A stretch of DNA of 64,000 nt, from positions 14,260,001 to 14,324,000 of the forward strand of contig OX387606.1 of NCBI GenBank assembly GCA_947568835.1, written 5' to 3'. The notes beneath the pieces were generated by a model. The model ran no database searches and was not told the origin of the DNA. It worked only from the letters and a program-made list of their open reading frames with translations. Below, one piece after another: positions 1-25,074 of this stretch; position 1 is the first letter of the stretch; each line of letters starts with the position of its first letter. The stretch is from Protonemura montana. Taxonomy: Eukaryota; Arthropoda; Insecta; Plecoptera; Nemouridae. The translations under genes and the position numbers were made by a program.

Positions 1-920
1 CTTTCCAAGCTTGGAAACAAATGTCAGCTTTTCAGCAGATGTTGATGGTTTGATATGCCTTGATTGGTAGCAACAAACAACAGCGGAGACAAAGACCTGG
101 TATGGAAAGACACTAGCCTTATAAACATTGATCACCTATGAGATCACTCAAGGATTATATATCATAAATTTAATCCATAAATAATTATTTTTCAGTGAAT
201 TGTAAGTGAAGTGGGACTTTTCAAATGTCAGATATAAGAATGTGATTCATGGAAACAAATTTTCAATATTCCTACAGGCCTATTTCTTCAAGCTAAATAA
301 ACAGCTTTCAAACAAAACTCTCTCTCGGCTCCTTTTTATGCAGTAGCATAATGAGGCTGTTATTACATTTTATGTAATTTTTAGTTATTGTTTTATTCAG
401 TTTTTAGTAAATTATACGGAGCATTTGATAAAAGAACAAGCAAATTGATAAACTTGGACATTTTAAAAGAAAGACCAATGGACCTGTTTAAGTAATTTGG
501 TTTCGTAATTTTTGTTCAAGAAAAAGAAAATGCATCAATAGCACCAACAAAGTTACCAATAATGTCGATTCAATAGCAGTGCAAATCATCCTTTGTGCAT
601 GTAACAATTCACTGTACATTCTGGAAATGATGTAAGAGAGCAATTCCAACTGTGATTCAATCTACTTTTAACTAAGATGGATGGATGTGAACAAATTGAT
701 TCCTTTAGACTTTTTAATGATGGTGGAGTCCTGCCAATTTCCAACCCAAACAAATATTAACAATTCTCTTGATGTCTTTAAAAAATCTCCAAACTCCCTT
801 CCTATCCTTTACTGGCATAACAAAGAAGCGGTCTTCCAAAAGCCTCAATTAAATCAATAAAAGAACTGCAGCACATTTACTGATAAAAAACCACGCCAAA
901 GTTTGGTGAACTCAACTTAC

Positions 921-14753
<13,833 letters not shown>

Positions 14754-15709
14754 TGATGATTTCAGCCGAAACCTCTACTGACACTATCACGAACTTCGGA
14801 AAGAATAAATATCTATGTGTGATATTGCATTACTTGAAAGAACAACCCTCGCGAGCTTTACTAGATGGAACTTACAACGCAATGCAGTGTGCCATTTCAA
14901 CAAGACCTTCGACCGTCGGCCATTTTCATTCGTCAGTTCGTTTCATGACACAGAGGGCGCAAGCACCGACTAAAAATAAAAATCGCGCCAATTTTAAATA
15001 ATCCTTCATTTCGTTTGATTTGGAGAAAAGAAGAACCTGTAATACAATACATTGTTTCCCCAATCGCCAGCTAGAAATTCATCTAAAATTCAATATTTAT
15101 AAGGCACACCTTGACATGGAACATCGTATATCTACAAATATCTTGAAGTTTTCAAACTCTGAGATGAACATATTTAAACTCAAAATTGTAACACCAAATT
15201 TTGACCCAGCCTTGTTCTAGGCAAAATGTTGCTGTTCTGACCAACCATAGACTGTGGTGAAAAGCATTTTGAAAAAAAAAAATAGTTGAAGGATAACATG
15301 CTATACCAACAAGACCACAAACTTGACACGTTTTGCATGATTTTTCGTTCCTCTGGTGTTTTTCACATAAGAAATGCCCAAGCTGCGAACTCTGCTGAAT
15401 TACTCACCGATAAACCCATCCTTGCTCCCGATAAAAATTGTCTTTTCAATTAATGACTATACCAGCATATAAGGTGGTCCGTTTTCTTTGATGATTCAAG
15501 ATGAGGTCTCGAAAATATTTAAACAAACTGAAAAGGAGAAGAAACCCAAGAACCAAATTATGAGTTAGAATATTTTATTTCAAATTGCAACCAAAAAAAA
15601 AAAAAATTCTTGCAACACTTATCAATAACAGCATTAATGATACAGTATCTTCTAAATTGCAATATAATTGCATGCAAATAATCCTCACGCCTTTTATATC
15701 CTTTCATTT
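14754..15709. other. OGT upstream / SPH downstream intergenic region
   Basis: About 1 kb separates the OGT start codon from the 3' end of the serine protease homologue. It must hold the OGT 5'UTR and promoter, but I see no TATA box or clear initiator. Short plus-strand open frames here look like chance. Confidence 0.5.
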
Positions 15710-15715
15710 TTTATT
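15710..15715 (-). terminator. poly(A) signal of the serine protease homologue
   Basis: TTTATT on the plus strand reads AATAAA on the minus strand, 37 bp downstream of the stop codon at 15752-15754. Confidence 0.6.
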
Positions 15716-15751
15716 ATAAATTGTAAGTACATCTTTTTTACGTTGACAACT

Positions 15752-18700
15752 TCAAGGAATGTAAGATGAAGTGTCCATGTTTTCCGCAGCCATTTTCCTA
15801 TCAATCCAGGGTCTGAACTGAGCGATGTCGACGTACACGCCAGGAGTCCTGTTTTCGCCGCAACCGATGCCCCAGGCAACGATGCCAGCTTGTTGGTATT
15901 TTGATGGGTCACTGAGCAATGGGCACACTAAAGGACTGCCTCCATCCCCCTATTGCAAACAAACACACAAGGTCTTTAAAAACAGAGACGAAACAAAAGA
16001 AATATTTACAACTAGTAATAAATCACATTCAGAGCAGAAAAAATGTCAGTAATTTTCATCAAGTTTTACACTAATTCGAATGCCACAAGCCCTGCCCGTG
16101 TCCAAGAGAAGGTTTTCTTGCTCTTATTGTCTGAGAACTTTGAATATTTGGCCTTATACAGTCATTTTTACTCTGTTATACATTTGGACACGGTCCATTT
16201 GATTCTGCCGATCCAGTCTGGAGAGTTCGGAAATTTTGAATCATGCTTTATTGCTTTGAATTATTTTATGTTTTCTAGGATTTCTATAAATAAGATTAAA
16301 CGCCATTAATCCATGTATCTTACGGTGCAAGCGTCATTTCCTGGCTCCCCTCCGGCACAAATAAAGCTCTCGTGGAGCTTGAATCGAGGTCCAAGACGAG
16401 TCTTGCGCAAATCTGCTTGGCATTGCGTGCGAGGCACGATGGGCAGATCCCGCTTCTTCAGAATCACCTGGTATGTGCCGTTTTGGCCTGCAAAGAACAC
16501 AGTGGCATCGTACAGAAATTTACTCTGTTGTGTTGATTCAGTCTGGACCAGGTAACCATCGGCAGAAACCTTTTTTAAGTGCTCTTCGTCCCACATTTCA
16601 CACATTTTGCTGATGCTGCATTGACCTCATTCTCAAAAATACTGGATATACCATCACAGATAAATGAATTCTTTCTACATCTGTTCCATAAATAATATGT
16701 TTGTTGTAAAGAACTGTGTTTTCCCAAACCAACTGCCCCAGTAAAAAAATTGGAATTGGATGCCTAATTTGTCCAGTTCTAGAACGAAAAACTAAGAGTC
16801 TTCCAATAACTAGCTTTTTGAAAGTTTTCCATTGCAACCTTTGTAATTTTATTTATTCCTGTCATTTTAATGTACCTATGCACTTAATGAGGCATAATAT
16901 CTAACTAGGTGTAATAATTGAACAGCTTCGTGTAGGCACAAACAAACTCCACAAAAACTGTCAGCTTTCTAGAAAGCCGCTTACCATAAACGTCGCGGCC
17001 CCATCCGCTGGTGAAGCATCGGCTCCTGTCGAACACGGTTCCAGCATTGGGCAGACATATAGTGCCGATATGTTGATCATCTTGCACCGGTGTCTCGAGG
17101 AAAAGTAGCGCGACATCGCTGTAAAGCGTCTTCGGAGTGTACTTCTCGTGAATCACAATGCTGTTTACGAACATGTCCTGGTAGGGGAAAGGCTCGCTTG
17201 TCGTCTGAGTGTCCCATTCTCCAGCACGAATAACAAGGTCGGCAGCCTGGTGTCTGGAAATTTTAAATGGTTGATTATTTAGAGAAAACAACAAAACATA
17301 GTTTTAACAGGTTCTGTATAAGAACTAATATCTTCAATCTTCAATTACACCCTAAGGTCCTCCACCTAAAATCTATTGCTAATTCGTTGAATTTTGAGAA
17401 TATTTGCTAAATTCCAAACTCAAAGCTACTAAGTGTCTGCAACTGACAACCCAACCCATACTGCAGTTACATTCAGTTTTGAAACTTTTGACTTGACACT
17501 TTTTGGCTCTACTTTCTCTATTGAACAATCTCCTCTCCTTATTTCGATCAAATGCGAAGCACACTTCTAGGAATAGAACCGATAGAACTGAAGGTTGTAA
17601 GAAAATGTGTTTGTAAATAGAAATTGAGTAAATAACAACATCGACAGATGTCAACACATAATCAAATAAATAAATGTCACGACGAAGTATAATGATATTC
17701 ATCAACTCGGAACTCCAATTTTATTGACCTAACGGTTTGGCGTGTTGGAAACACCGGTTTATATGAGATCACCAAAGTTAAGCAACACTGCGCTGAGTCA
17801 GATATTGGATGGGTGACCATCATACACATGGCCAGTTCAGTTCAGTTCGGGAGAGAGGTTAGAGGTATGATTGTTAGTACAGCAACATCTTTCGCCTTAC
17901 TCATCAACCGCTCGACAGCATGGATTTGTGGAGGAATCCTGCTGTTCGAGTTGTACCGTCCTTCGGAAGGGACGTTAAGCCAGTGATCCCCAATTGGTGC
18001 TATTTGACAGGAGTAGGCTACGTGCCGTCACCGGGTTTAACCTCCTTCCTTCTAGGCTAGGTTAGGTTCATATCTTCCTCATCATCATCCACTCATTCAC
18101 CGATGCCATTAGACTAGTGCCACAGGGCCCATTGTCAAAACAGTGCGTCGTTAAACACAATAATCAATCAATTAATCCAACATGATTCCTCAGCTATTGC
18201 AAGCTCTTTGGATGTTTAAGTAGTCAGTGCTCGCGTGCTTGATGGTTTCAGAGAACTGTTGCTTAACGTCGGTGAACAGAGATAGTTTTGATATTGGATG
18301 AATCTAGGATCTCCCCAGCAACAGTTTTTTGTGAACTCACCTAGACTCAAGTTCACAAATTAGTCTAACGTTCGAGCGCTAACAATAGCGTACATGCTAT
18401 AACATTTGTGCGTTGACCCAAAGTCATCAAATTCATCTTATATGTTTTTGTTTTTGTTTTGGTAATTTGCTAGATTTTCATTTTACTTCCTTAATGATAT
18501 CATCCTTATTTTTCAAGCAAATAAACCTTTGTCAAATGTACTAGCTATACAAGAAATGACAAGAATGTACGTGAATCCCTAATGGGTTGTTTTCCTCACA
18601 GTAATTGAGACACCAAAGTTATAAGATTAATGATTGCCATTAAACATAATCACTTGGTACATCATCGCGATTTTGTTTATAAGTACTTTTTAATGCGTCT

Positions 18701-18766
18701 ACTGATAGCTGAGTTCAAGGTTCTAAATTGCAATAATAATAATAATAATATAATAATATAATAATA

Positions 18767-18798
<32 letters not shown>

Positions 18799-21700
18799 TA
18801 ATAATATAATGTTTATTTCAGAACATTTAGTGCTCTAGATCAAAGGGACGTCAATAATATTTAGAACGAATCGCGTCACTCCATTGACACGCAATTGATT
18901 CGAATGGACCACGACCGAGTTTACTTAAATTCATCAACCCCACTGTGCCATTAGAATCTAGAAAATCTAGTAAATCTAGAACACTATGCCAATAGCTCTC
19001 ACTGAACACAGATAACAACTGTCTGAACCGCACGAAACAAGTTGATAACCAAAATTTAATTATTTTATGTTTAAAGATTCAATCCTGGTAATCGGTTTTT
19101 CGTGTTGTGGTTTTCCGTAATTTCCCACAACCACTTCAGATGCTGGAAAGTTCCTCTACCAATGGACACAACCGTTTCTTTGCCCCTCGATTAAAAGAAT
19201 TCCCAGCCTATCCTGACGAGAACAAGGTTTAAAAATTTGGTTTGACCAACATTTTCTGTGACAACTAATTCAAATATCTTAGTTACTCCGCATGTGATAT
19301 GGTAATCGTTTCGACTACCACTTTAAAGGTGAGAACATGTTAAAACCCGAAACTAGCCAAAACTAACAAAATTAAACTAGCTGCGAACCCCTTTGCTGCG
19401 AAGCTTCGCCTCCTGAGTCCATTCGGCTCTGTTTACGCTTTGAGGGGTTTCAAAATTATGTGCATTTGAAAACCCTACTCTAGTCCCTGCTCTAGACTCT
19501 CTATAAGTAGCCGTCTTTTATGTTACCTTGTACAACTATGAAGCCAGAAGAAGTAAATTGTGGAAGGTGGTGGTCGTTTTTGGTTTAGTATAGTTCATAA
19601 AAGGGCAATGTAATACGATCTACTATTCGAGTAATATTTCCTAGATTGCTTACTTACCCATCGACGCAATGAGCTGCAGTGAGAACAACGCTGTTACTGA
19701 TAAGCGACCCTCCACACTGGTACAGAGGTACTCCGTTCTTCTGGGCCGCGATAGCCACCATCCAAGGGAACTCGCCGAACTCCGACTCTCCTAGGAGGTC
19801 TCCGATGATACAGAAGCCGACGCCATCAGGGTTACGGTGGCCACATCCTTGGTGATGCCCTGTCGGGGGTTCGGGAATGTACACACCGCCAGTACCACCT
19901 CCTTCACCGCTAGTACCACCTCCTTCACCCGAAGTTCCACCTCCGCTTCCGGGCTCAGGACACGGGGTTTGTTCTTTGCCGAGAACGTTCTCGTTGGGAC
20001 AACATACGTCCAGGTAATTTTCACACTGCTTCTTGTTGATTCTGGTGAGGGAAGAAGGAAATCGTAAACACTGACGCGACCATAAGAATATCACGGATTG
20101 CAATTAACATGGGCAACTTAGCTACATGGGCAAATTAGCTACATGGGCAAATTAGCTACATGGGCTTTGGGCAAATGAATGGGCAATGCGCATTGGCACA
20201 TGAACAGGCAACGTACAGGCACACGATTTCTTATTCTGACCTGGTCGAGTAGTTTTGTAGTAAATTTGACAAATATTTGGGAAATTTAGTAGCCCTTTAC
20301 TTAGCATTCAAAACCCAGTTCAAATAGTTTTTCTAAAAACTTGTGCTAAGGATAAATTAAATAGACATGAGTCTAAAAACTAAAAATGTGTTCCAGGTAT
20401 ACGCGAGGGTTTCATGACCTTAAGGTTTCATTCCGAACCATGGTGATCATGGTTGCCTCGCGATTTCAGCACCATAACATTTAAGTTGATTGAGGCCCCC
20501 CCCCCCCCCCCCCCTATCCCCACCAGGCCCCTTACAAAATTTTAATTCTTCGCGTTCTGACGTCAAAGATGATATCCATACACGTCTTTTAAACCACTGC
20601 TACACTGGTATAGGTTGGATTATAGGATAATAACATAAACCATTCTGGCAGGACTCTGAAATATATTCAGTTTTGCAACTTCTTTCTTTCTGCGCAACCA
20701 CTGGCACGAAGAAAAACGCACGTAAACCTGTCCTCCAGGAAGGTTAAAGCAAAGTTAACCAGTTCCCCGGCGTCCCCGCCTCCGCCCGTGCCATCGCAGG
20801 CCATCGTTGCCCAGCGGCCATCGCGAGCGTCGAACTCAGCGCTACCCGCTGACCTCCAACGCCCCTATGCAAAGCAGGCATCTGGTAGGGGTTTTCCTAA
20901 AGCCTCCTAAAGACTCAACCTGAACGCAAGGAAAATTTCCTTGTCGCGGACTTTCCTGTCGCTTGCAAACGCGTTGCCCAACGCAACCATAGCTTCTTTA
21001 TTTGTCACTCGTTCAAAATCTGCGTCCAAAGCAATGTTCGTGAACCTAATCTGAGTCGCTTTGTATTTATTTTCTTCTGCTTTTGCTAGTTGCGCCTCCA
21101 ACCCCGCTCCCTCCACCTTCATGTTTATTTCGGTTAAAACATTCAACACACTAAATAAACACAAGCGACTTTTTTTGGGACTAGTGAAATTGGAGATTTT
21201 GCTTCGCTCGCTACCCTCGTCAGTTGTTTTTTTTGTCTAGTTGATTTGTTATGGCAATTGTTTTGTTTATGGTCCATGGACGTTTTTCAATAATGCATTA
21301 TCTTCTATTCTACTGTGATTTCCGCTCACAATCACAGGTAACTATGGTACACTCCATCATATCTAGAGTTTCCATCATATCTCTTCACGATCTATTCACA
21401 TCTATTCACATATTGTATATGGATGAAACCATTAATTGTGTTAATTTTTACTCGAACATAAATTTGCTCCACCCCAAAACCAATGTAGATTCTGTTGAGT
21501 TCTGATATTATAGACAACTGGGATTCAGACGCTTAGTAAAGTCATAAAAAACACATCAAACTGACTGACCTGATGTCGATTATATTTTCGCCTCCATGGA
21601 ATTCCTCGCAGGCTCCTGCATCCTGATGCACGACGGGTTCTGTACTGCACAAGTGGTAAGGGACACATGTGCATTCTTGGCTGCTGTCATCTCCTGATCT

Positions 21701-21985
21701 CAGACTAGTTCCACCAGTAGCCAGTTGTCTGGACCTGGGTTTCACTGCAGCGGGCTTTGCAGGAGATGGCGGAGCCGCCGCTGGTTTTCCAGGAGGCTTT
21801 CCACCAGGCTTTCCGGCAGCGGGAGCAGCAGCGGGTTTTGGTTTCTTGTTGCCACCACCAAACCTATTGGGTACATCACTGTCCGCATATTCTTCTTGAT
21901 CACGGTTTGAGCATGTCAGCTGGCTGTTCGCTTCGTACACGCAGATACACGCAAGTATGGCAAGACAGAGTAAATATTTACTCAT
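15752..21985 (-). CDS. clip-domain serine protease homologue (non-catalytic, masquerade/PPAF type)
   Basis: Five coding exons, 21570-21985, 19658-20041, 16985-17253, 16324-16487 and 15752-15949, encode 476 aa. Residues 1-21 are a signal peptide (MSKYLLCLAILACICVYEANS). A low-complexity Pro/Ala/Lys/Gly stretch follows, then a clip domain (CTCVPYHLC, IDIR, CENYLDVCC) split across exons 1 and 2, then a tandem GGGTSGE linker at residues 172-191. The chymotrypsin-like domain starts around FGEFPWMVAI. His263 (TAAHC) and Asp313 (YSDVALL) remain, but the catalytic Ser is Gly414 (GDGGSPLVCP), so it should be proteolytically dead. Known relatives act as cofactors for prophenoloxidase activation or as pattern-recognition/adhesion proteins in haemolymph. 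There is no R-IVGG activation site, as is usual in this class. The stop follows TSSYIP. Function in this species is inferred. Confidence 0.94.
17741..18175 (+). mobile_element. 5S rRNA-derived SINE (SINE3-like)
   Basis: The head aligns with 5S rRNA and keeps the internal promoter: GAGATCACCAAAGTTAAGC (box A region) and TTGGATGGGTGACC (box C region), spaced about as in 5S genes. The body continues beyond the 120 nt of 5S. It includes GTCCTTCGGAAGGGAC followed by GTTAAGCC, similar to a conserved central motif seen in many marine-invertebrate SINEs, and ends in GTCGTTAAACACAATAATCA, an A-rich tail. Length past the 5S part and the tail argue for a retroposon, not a functional 5S gene. No clear target duplication was found. 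It lies antisense in an intron of the SPH gene. Confidence 0.8.
18732..18811. repeat. (AAT)n microsatellite
   Basis: Imperfect run of TAA/AAT triplets with occasional TATAAT phase breaks, within the SPH intron. Confidence 0.9.
20107..20166. repeat. 17-bp tandem repeat, about 3.5 copies
   Basis: The unit ACATGGGCAAATTAGCT is repeated with one base change in the first copy and a diverging last copy. It sits about 65 bp upstream of the acceptor of SPH exon 2. Confidence 0.85.
20496..20514. repeat. poly(C) tract, 19 bp
   Basis: Uninterrupted C run in the first coding intron of the SPH gene. Homopolymers this long are prone to length errors in assemblies. Confidence 0.9.
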
Positions 21986-22199
21986 TTCTGTAAAATGAAA
22001 AGCAACTGTTATGCCTGGTAATATGACTAAAATAGGTACAAAATGTAAACAGCAACCTCGGTCTTGGAGTATGACGTTGAAAGTGACATTGGATATTGTT
22101 GACCTCGAGTTTTCAAGAGAGTGGTTCGAATATAATCTTATTCAAAATCTAGAATGCAAATAACAGTAGCCGGTGCTAAACGAAGATGTGTTTACTTAC

Positions 22200-22275
22200 T
22201 TGCGCCTGTCCGTCCTCTCAATTCGAGAGTTGAGATGAGACTGACCAGCACCGGGAACAAATCTTCGCTGTTATA
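22200..22275 (-). promoter_or_regulatory. SPH core promoter and 5'UTR exon
   Basis: On the minus strand a TATA-like box (CTATAACA, TATAA at 22271-22275) precedes an arthropod initiator TCAGTC, whose A falls at 22242. The spacing is 33 bp, as expected for a TATA/Inr pair. The transcript would run to a donor (GTAAGTAAAC) at 22199 and splice to an acceptor (CATTTTACAG) at 21988-21989, three bases before the ATG codon. A TATA promoter suits an inducible immune gene. The start site is inferred from sequence only. Confidence 0.7.
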
Positions 22276-22463
22276 GCAAATCCCAACACCGCAACGCTAC
22301 ACCAGAGATGTCTGAGGGGAGATATGCATGACGTCAGACGCTTCTACTCTAACCGAAGAACATCAACAATATTTTCATTGTAGGTAGTGAAAATGGCCCA
22401 CCCACCTTCAAGCATGAATACCCTGCCTACATGCTAAAATTTTGGGTCCATTGACTTGTGGAA

Positions 22464-23410
22464 TAATAATAATTATTATTATTATTATTATTGCTTGATT
22501 GTTTTTGGCAATGCTACCTGGTTACAATACATACATCACACTTATCATCTTAATGCAATTTTTATAGACAATTCTTTAATTAGCAGTGCTAATTAGTAAT
22601 ATTTATTTACTTAGTTAGTCTTAAAAAATAGTTTGAACTCTTCTACTTTTTTGGGTAGTATGTTGATGTCCTATGTAGTGTGATTCCATTCCGATATGGT
22701 TTGCCCAATGTAGGAGTATCTCCCCACGTTTGTGTTGTAGCCTTTTCTTTGTTTTTTGTATATACTCGGGGCTCTAGCCGAAGGATTTTTCGTGTATATT
22801 TGCATATCTCTGCATGCCTCCTTCCCTGTGACTATGTGGAACATTTTGACGAGTCTAGCGAGTTTCCTGCGTTTTTTCAGGATGTCCCACTTCAGCTCCT
22901 CTATCATATCGGTGGGGCTTTGCTCCCTTTTAAACTTGTTTAGCGCTTTCCTGGCTGCTAGTCTTTGCTCTTTTAAGCATTTATCGTGAGGGTCCCAGCT
23001 AGCGCTGGCATATACTAGAATCGGCCTGGCTAGGGACTTATAGGCCGTGTCTTTTATTTCTCTACTGCTTCCCCGAATGTTCCTCATCGCAAAATTGAGG
23101 CGATTTTTTACTTTTTTAATTTTTTTTTTCTAATTGTGGCCTCCAGCTTAGTTTGCTATGTCTGATTACTCCCAGATATTTAACATTTTTAACCCTTGCT
23201 AGTGGTGTGGAGTTTACGGTAAATGTGAAATTTTCTTGGTTTGGAGGGCGTTTGTTCGTACATTTTATTATTTGACATTTGCTTTCATTTAGCTTAATTT
23301 GTTTTTAAATACCCAATTGCATATGTTATTTAGGTATCTTTGTAGTAACTCACAATTCTGTATGTCCCTAATTGTTGTGTAGAGTACGCAGTCATCTGCA
23401 AAGAGTCTTC
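22464..23410 (-). mobile_element. 5'-truncated, decayed LINE (reverse transcriptase C-terminal part)
   Basis: Read on the minus strand, the relic starts at the catalytic LFADDC motif (near 23389-23403) and runs through KNVKYLGV. It continues into a 138-codon frame containing AYKSLARPILVYASASWDPH and KRRKLARLVKMFHIVTG, typical of CR1/Jockey-like LINE polymerases. At least one stop and frameshifts interrupt it. The 3' end is an (AAT)n tail at 22464-22492, with TTGCCAAAAACAATCAAGC just before it. Everything 5' of the FADD motif is missing, as expected for incomplete target-primed reverse transcription. Confidence 0.88.
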
Positions 23411-24947
23411 ATCGTCATGTGATCTCTTGTCCAATATCGTTTATAAAGAACTGAATCCAAGAACTTGAAATACTTGTTAATTTGATACACCAGCATGTGG
23501 CTATAAACATGCTATCAGATTAATCACGTTGTCTAGTCCTGGGATATGAAATTTCTATGGTAGTGTGGGCCGGGGCGTTCACGAACGATTCACCATGGAA
23601 GGGCCGGTTACCCAAGACCGAAGTATCATGATTATGTGTCGCTTACCAACATAGACGAAGCGAGGCCAGTAAGGGGCAACTGGGGGCAACGTGCCCCGCG
23701 AGCATGTCAAAGAGGCCGCCAAAAAATTACTATGAAACTGCATTTTGCTCAAACGCATATAAATCCACGCAATCATATTAATTTACGAGATACTTCCAGC
23801 TGCCTCTGCGAAGATATGGGTTGTGGGCGCAGGCGGAGAGGAGTTCAAATTGTGGTTAAGAAACGTTGGACATTAGTTCTTGTTGGGTCAGGGACAGGGA
23901 TTTGCACAAATGCATTTTCAAAGTACATACTTCTAGGTTTTTAAAAAGGAATGCGTCATACTTCGATCAAAAGAAAAGTAGTTAACAAGCACTGTTTGTA
24001 GGCAACGCGACCCCTCCCAAAACTAATAATTCAATGTTGTTACCAGGCGAAAATATGAGGGATTTCCCCATACATAATTCTCCCTTTCCTCAGATCAAGT
24101 TTTTATTTGGAATCAGCTTGCATGAAATAAAAATCACTTCGTGATTTCTGATGACATTGGGGTTTCCAATAAACATTTTGTCGATAAGGAATAAAGGCTG
24201 ATATTCAATAATATGTCATCTCCTTTTAAAAAAGCTATAATCATTAGAAAAGGCGGAAGGCGTAAGGTCTTGACCCACGATAGCTGGCGAAAAAAAATTT
24301 AGCCCATTGCAATTATTAATCTGCTATTTTACTCAGCGAGTTGCATTCTTACATCTAGAGTGATTTGTTAGTTGGTTGTAGAAATTGGGTTGATGTTTTT
24401 TTTATGTTAAGATTTTGCCCAGATAACGAGTCCAACTGTACGAAATGTCGAAGTCTGGTCGAAGTGGGTAAGGGTATTTCATATTTATGGGATCCGCTCA
24501 TTACATACCAACTCAAAATCTGCCAATGCCTCAAGGATACTTGGTACAGGACGCAGTTAGCTATTTTAACACCTCTTACAATTACGAAAATAAATACCGT
24601 AGCATTTAAGCATATTCTCCTGCTAACAGTGTGTGGGTTCCTGTTATAATATAAAAATTACTCAAATGCTGATTGGAGTCTGAAGGTCATAGCTCGTTAT
24701 AGCTCGAAAGCAGTAATACCTCGGATATGTAATTTACACACATTTGCAATTGTAATTTTTAATGCATTCAGTAATGTCAGATTTTAAATACATGCTCAAC
24801 TCTTACAATATAATGAATCTCACCAGTTTCAAAGTAAACCTTCCTCAATAATGAACAATAATGAACAGTCTTTGAAGTGACCTTGCTAAAAATGGGAAAA
24901 ACGGGTTTAAATATAAGAAACCAGAAATGAATTTTTTGTGAACAACA
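23411..24947. other. intergenic region upstream of SPH and downstream of HBS1
   Basis: No gene recognised. Near 23675-23700 a short imperfect inverted repeat (GGGGCA...TGCCCC) occurs in a GC-rich patch; the rest is AT-rich. Confidence 0.5.
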
Positions 24948-24953
24948 TTTATT
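24948..24953 (-). terminator. poly(A) signal of HBS1
   Basis: AATAAA on the minus strand, about 120 bp beyond the HBS1 stop codon at 25075-25077. Confidence 0.55.
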
Positions 24954-25074
24954 TGATTTTTGTTTGCATATTATATTTTTTAAACCGACAAGCCCTCCAG
25001 CTCAACACGCTTGTATGGGTTTAAAATTTCCCTTGTTGCACATCCTTACACTTGAGAGTCCTCCTTTGTCCCAG

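Larger units (their letters stand above)
17254..19657. other. SPH intron carrying a SINE and an AAT repeat
   Basis: Apart from the 5S-derived SINE and the (AAT)n tract near 18732-18811, listed separately, this 2.4-kb intron shows no recognisable coding sequence. Confidence 0.6.

Noticed and set aside
17741-17860. functional 5S rRNA gene
   Set aside because: Several mismatches to animal 5S, no T-run terminator at the expected 3' end, and a SINE-type body and tail follow.
19791-20067. frames antisense to or shifted from the SPH Gly-rich exon
   Set aside because: These are shadows of the real exon caused by its GC-rich tandem repeat.
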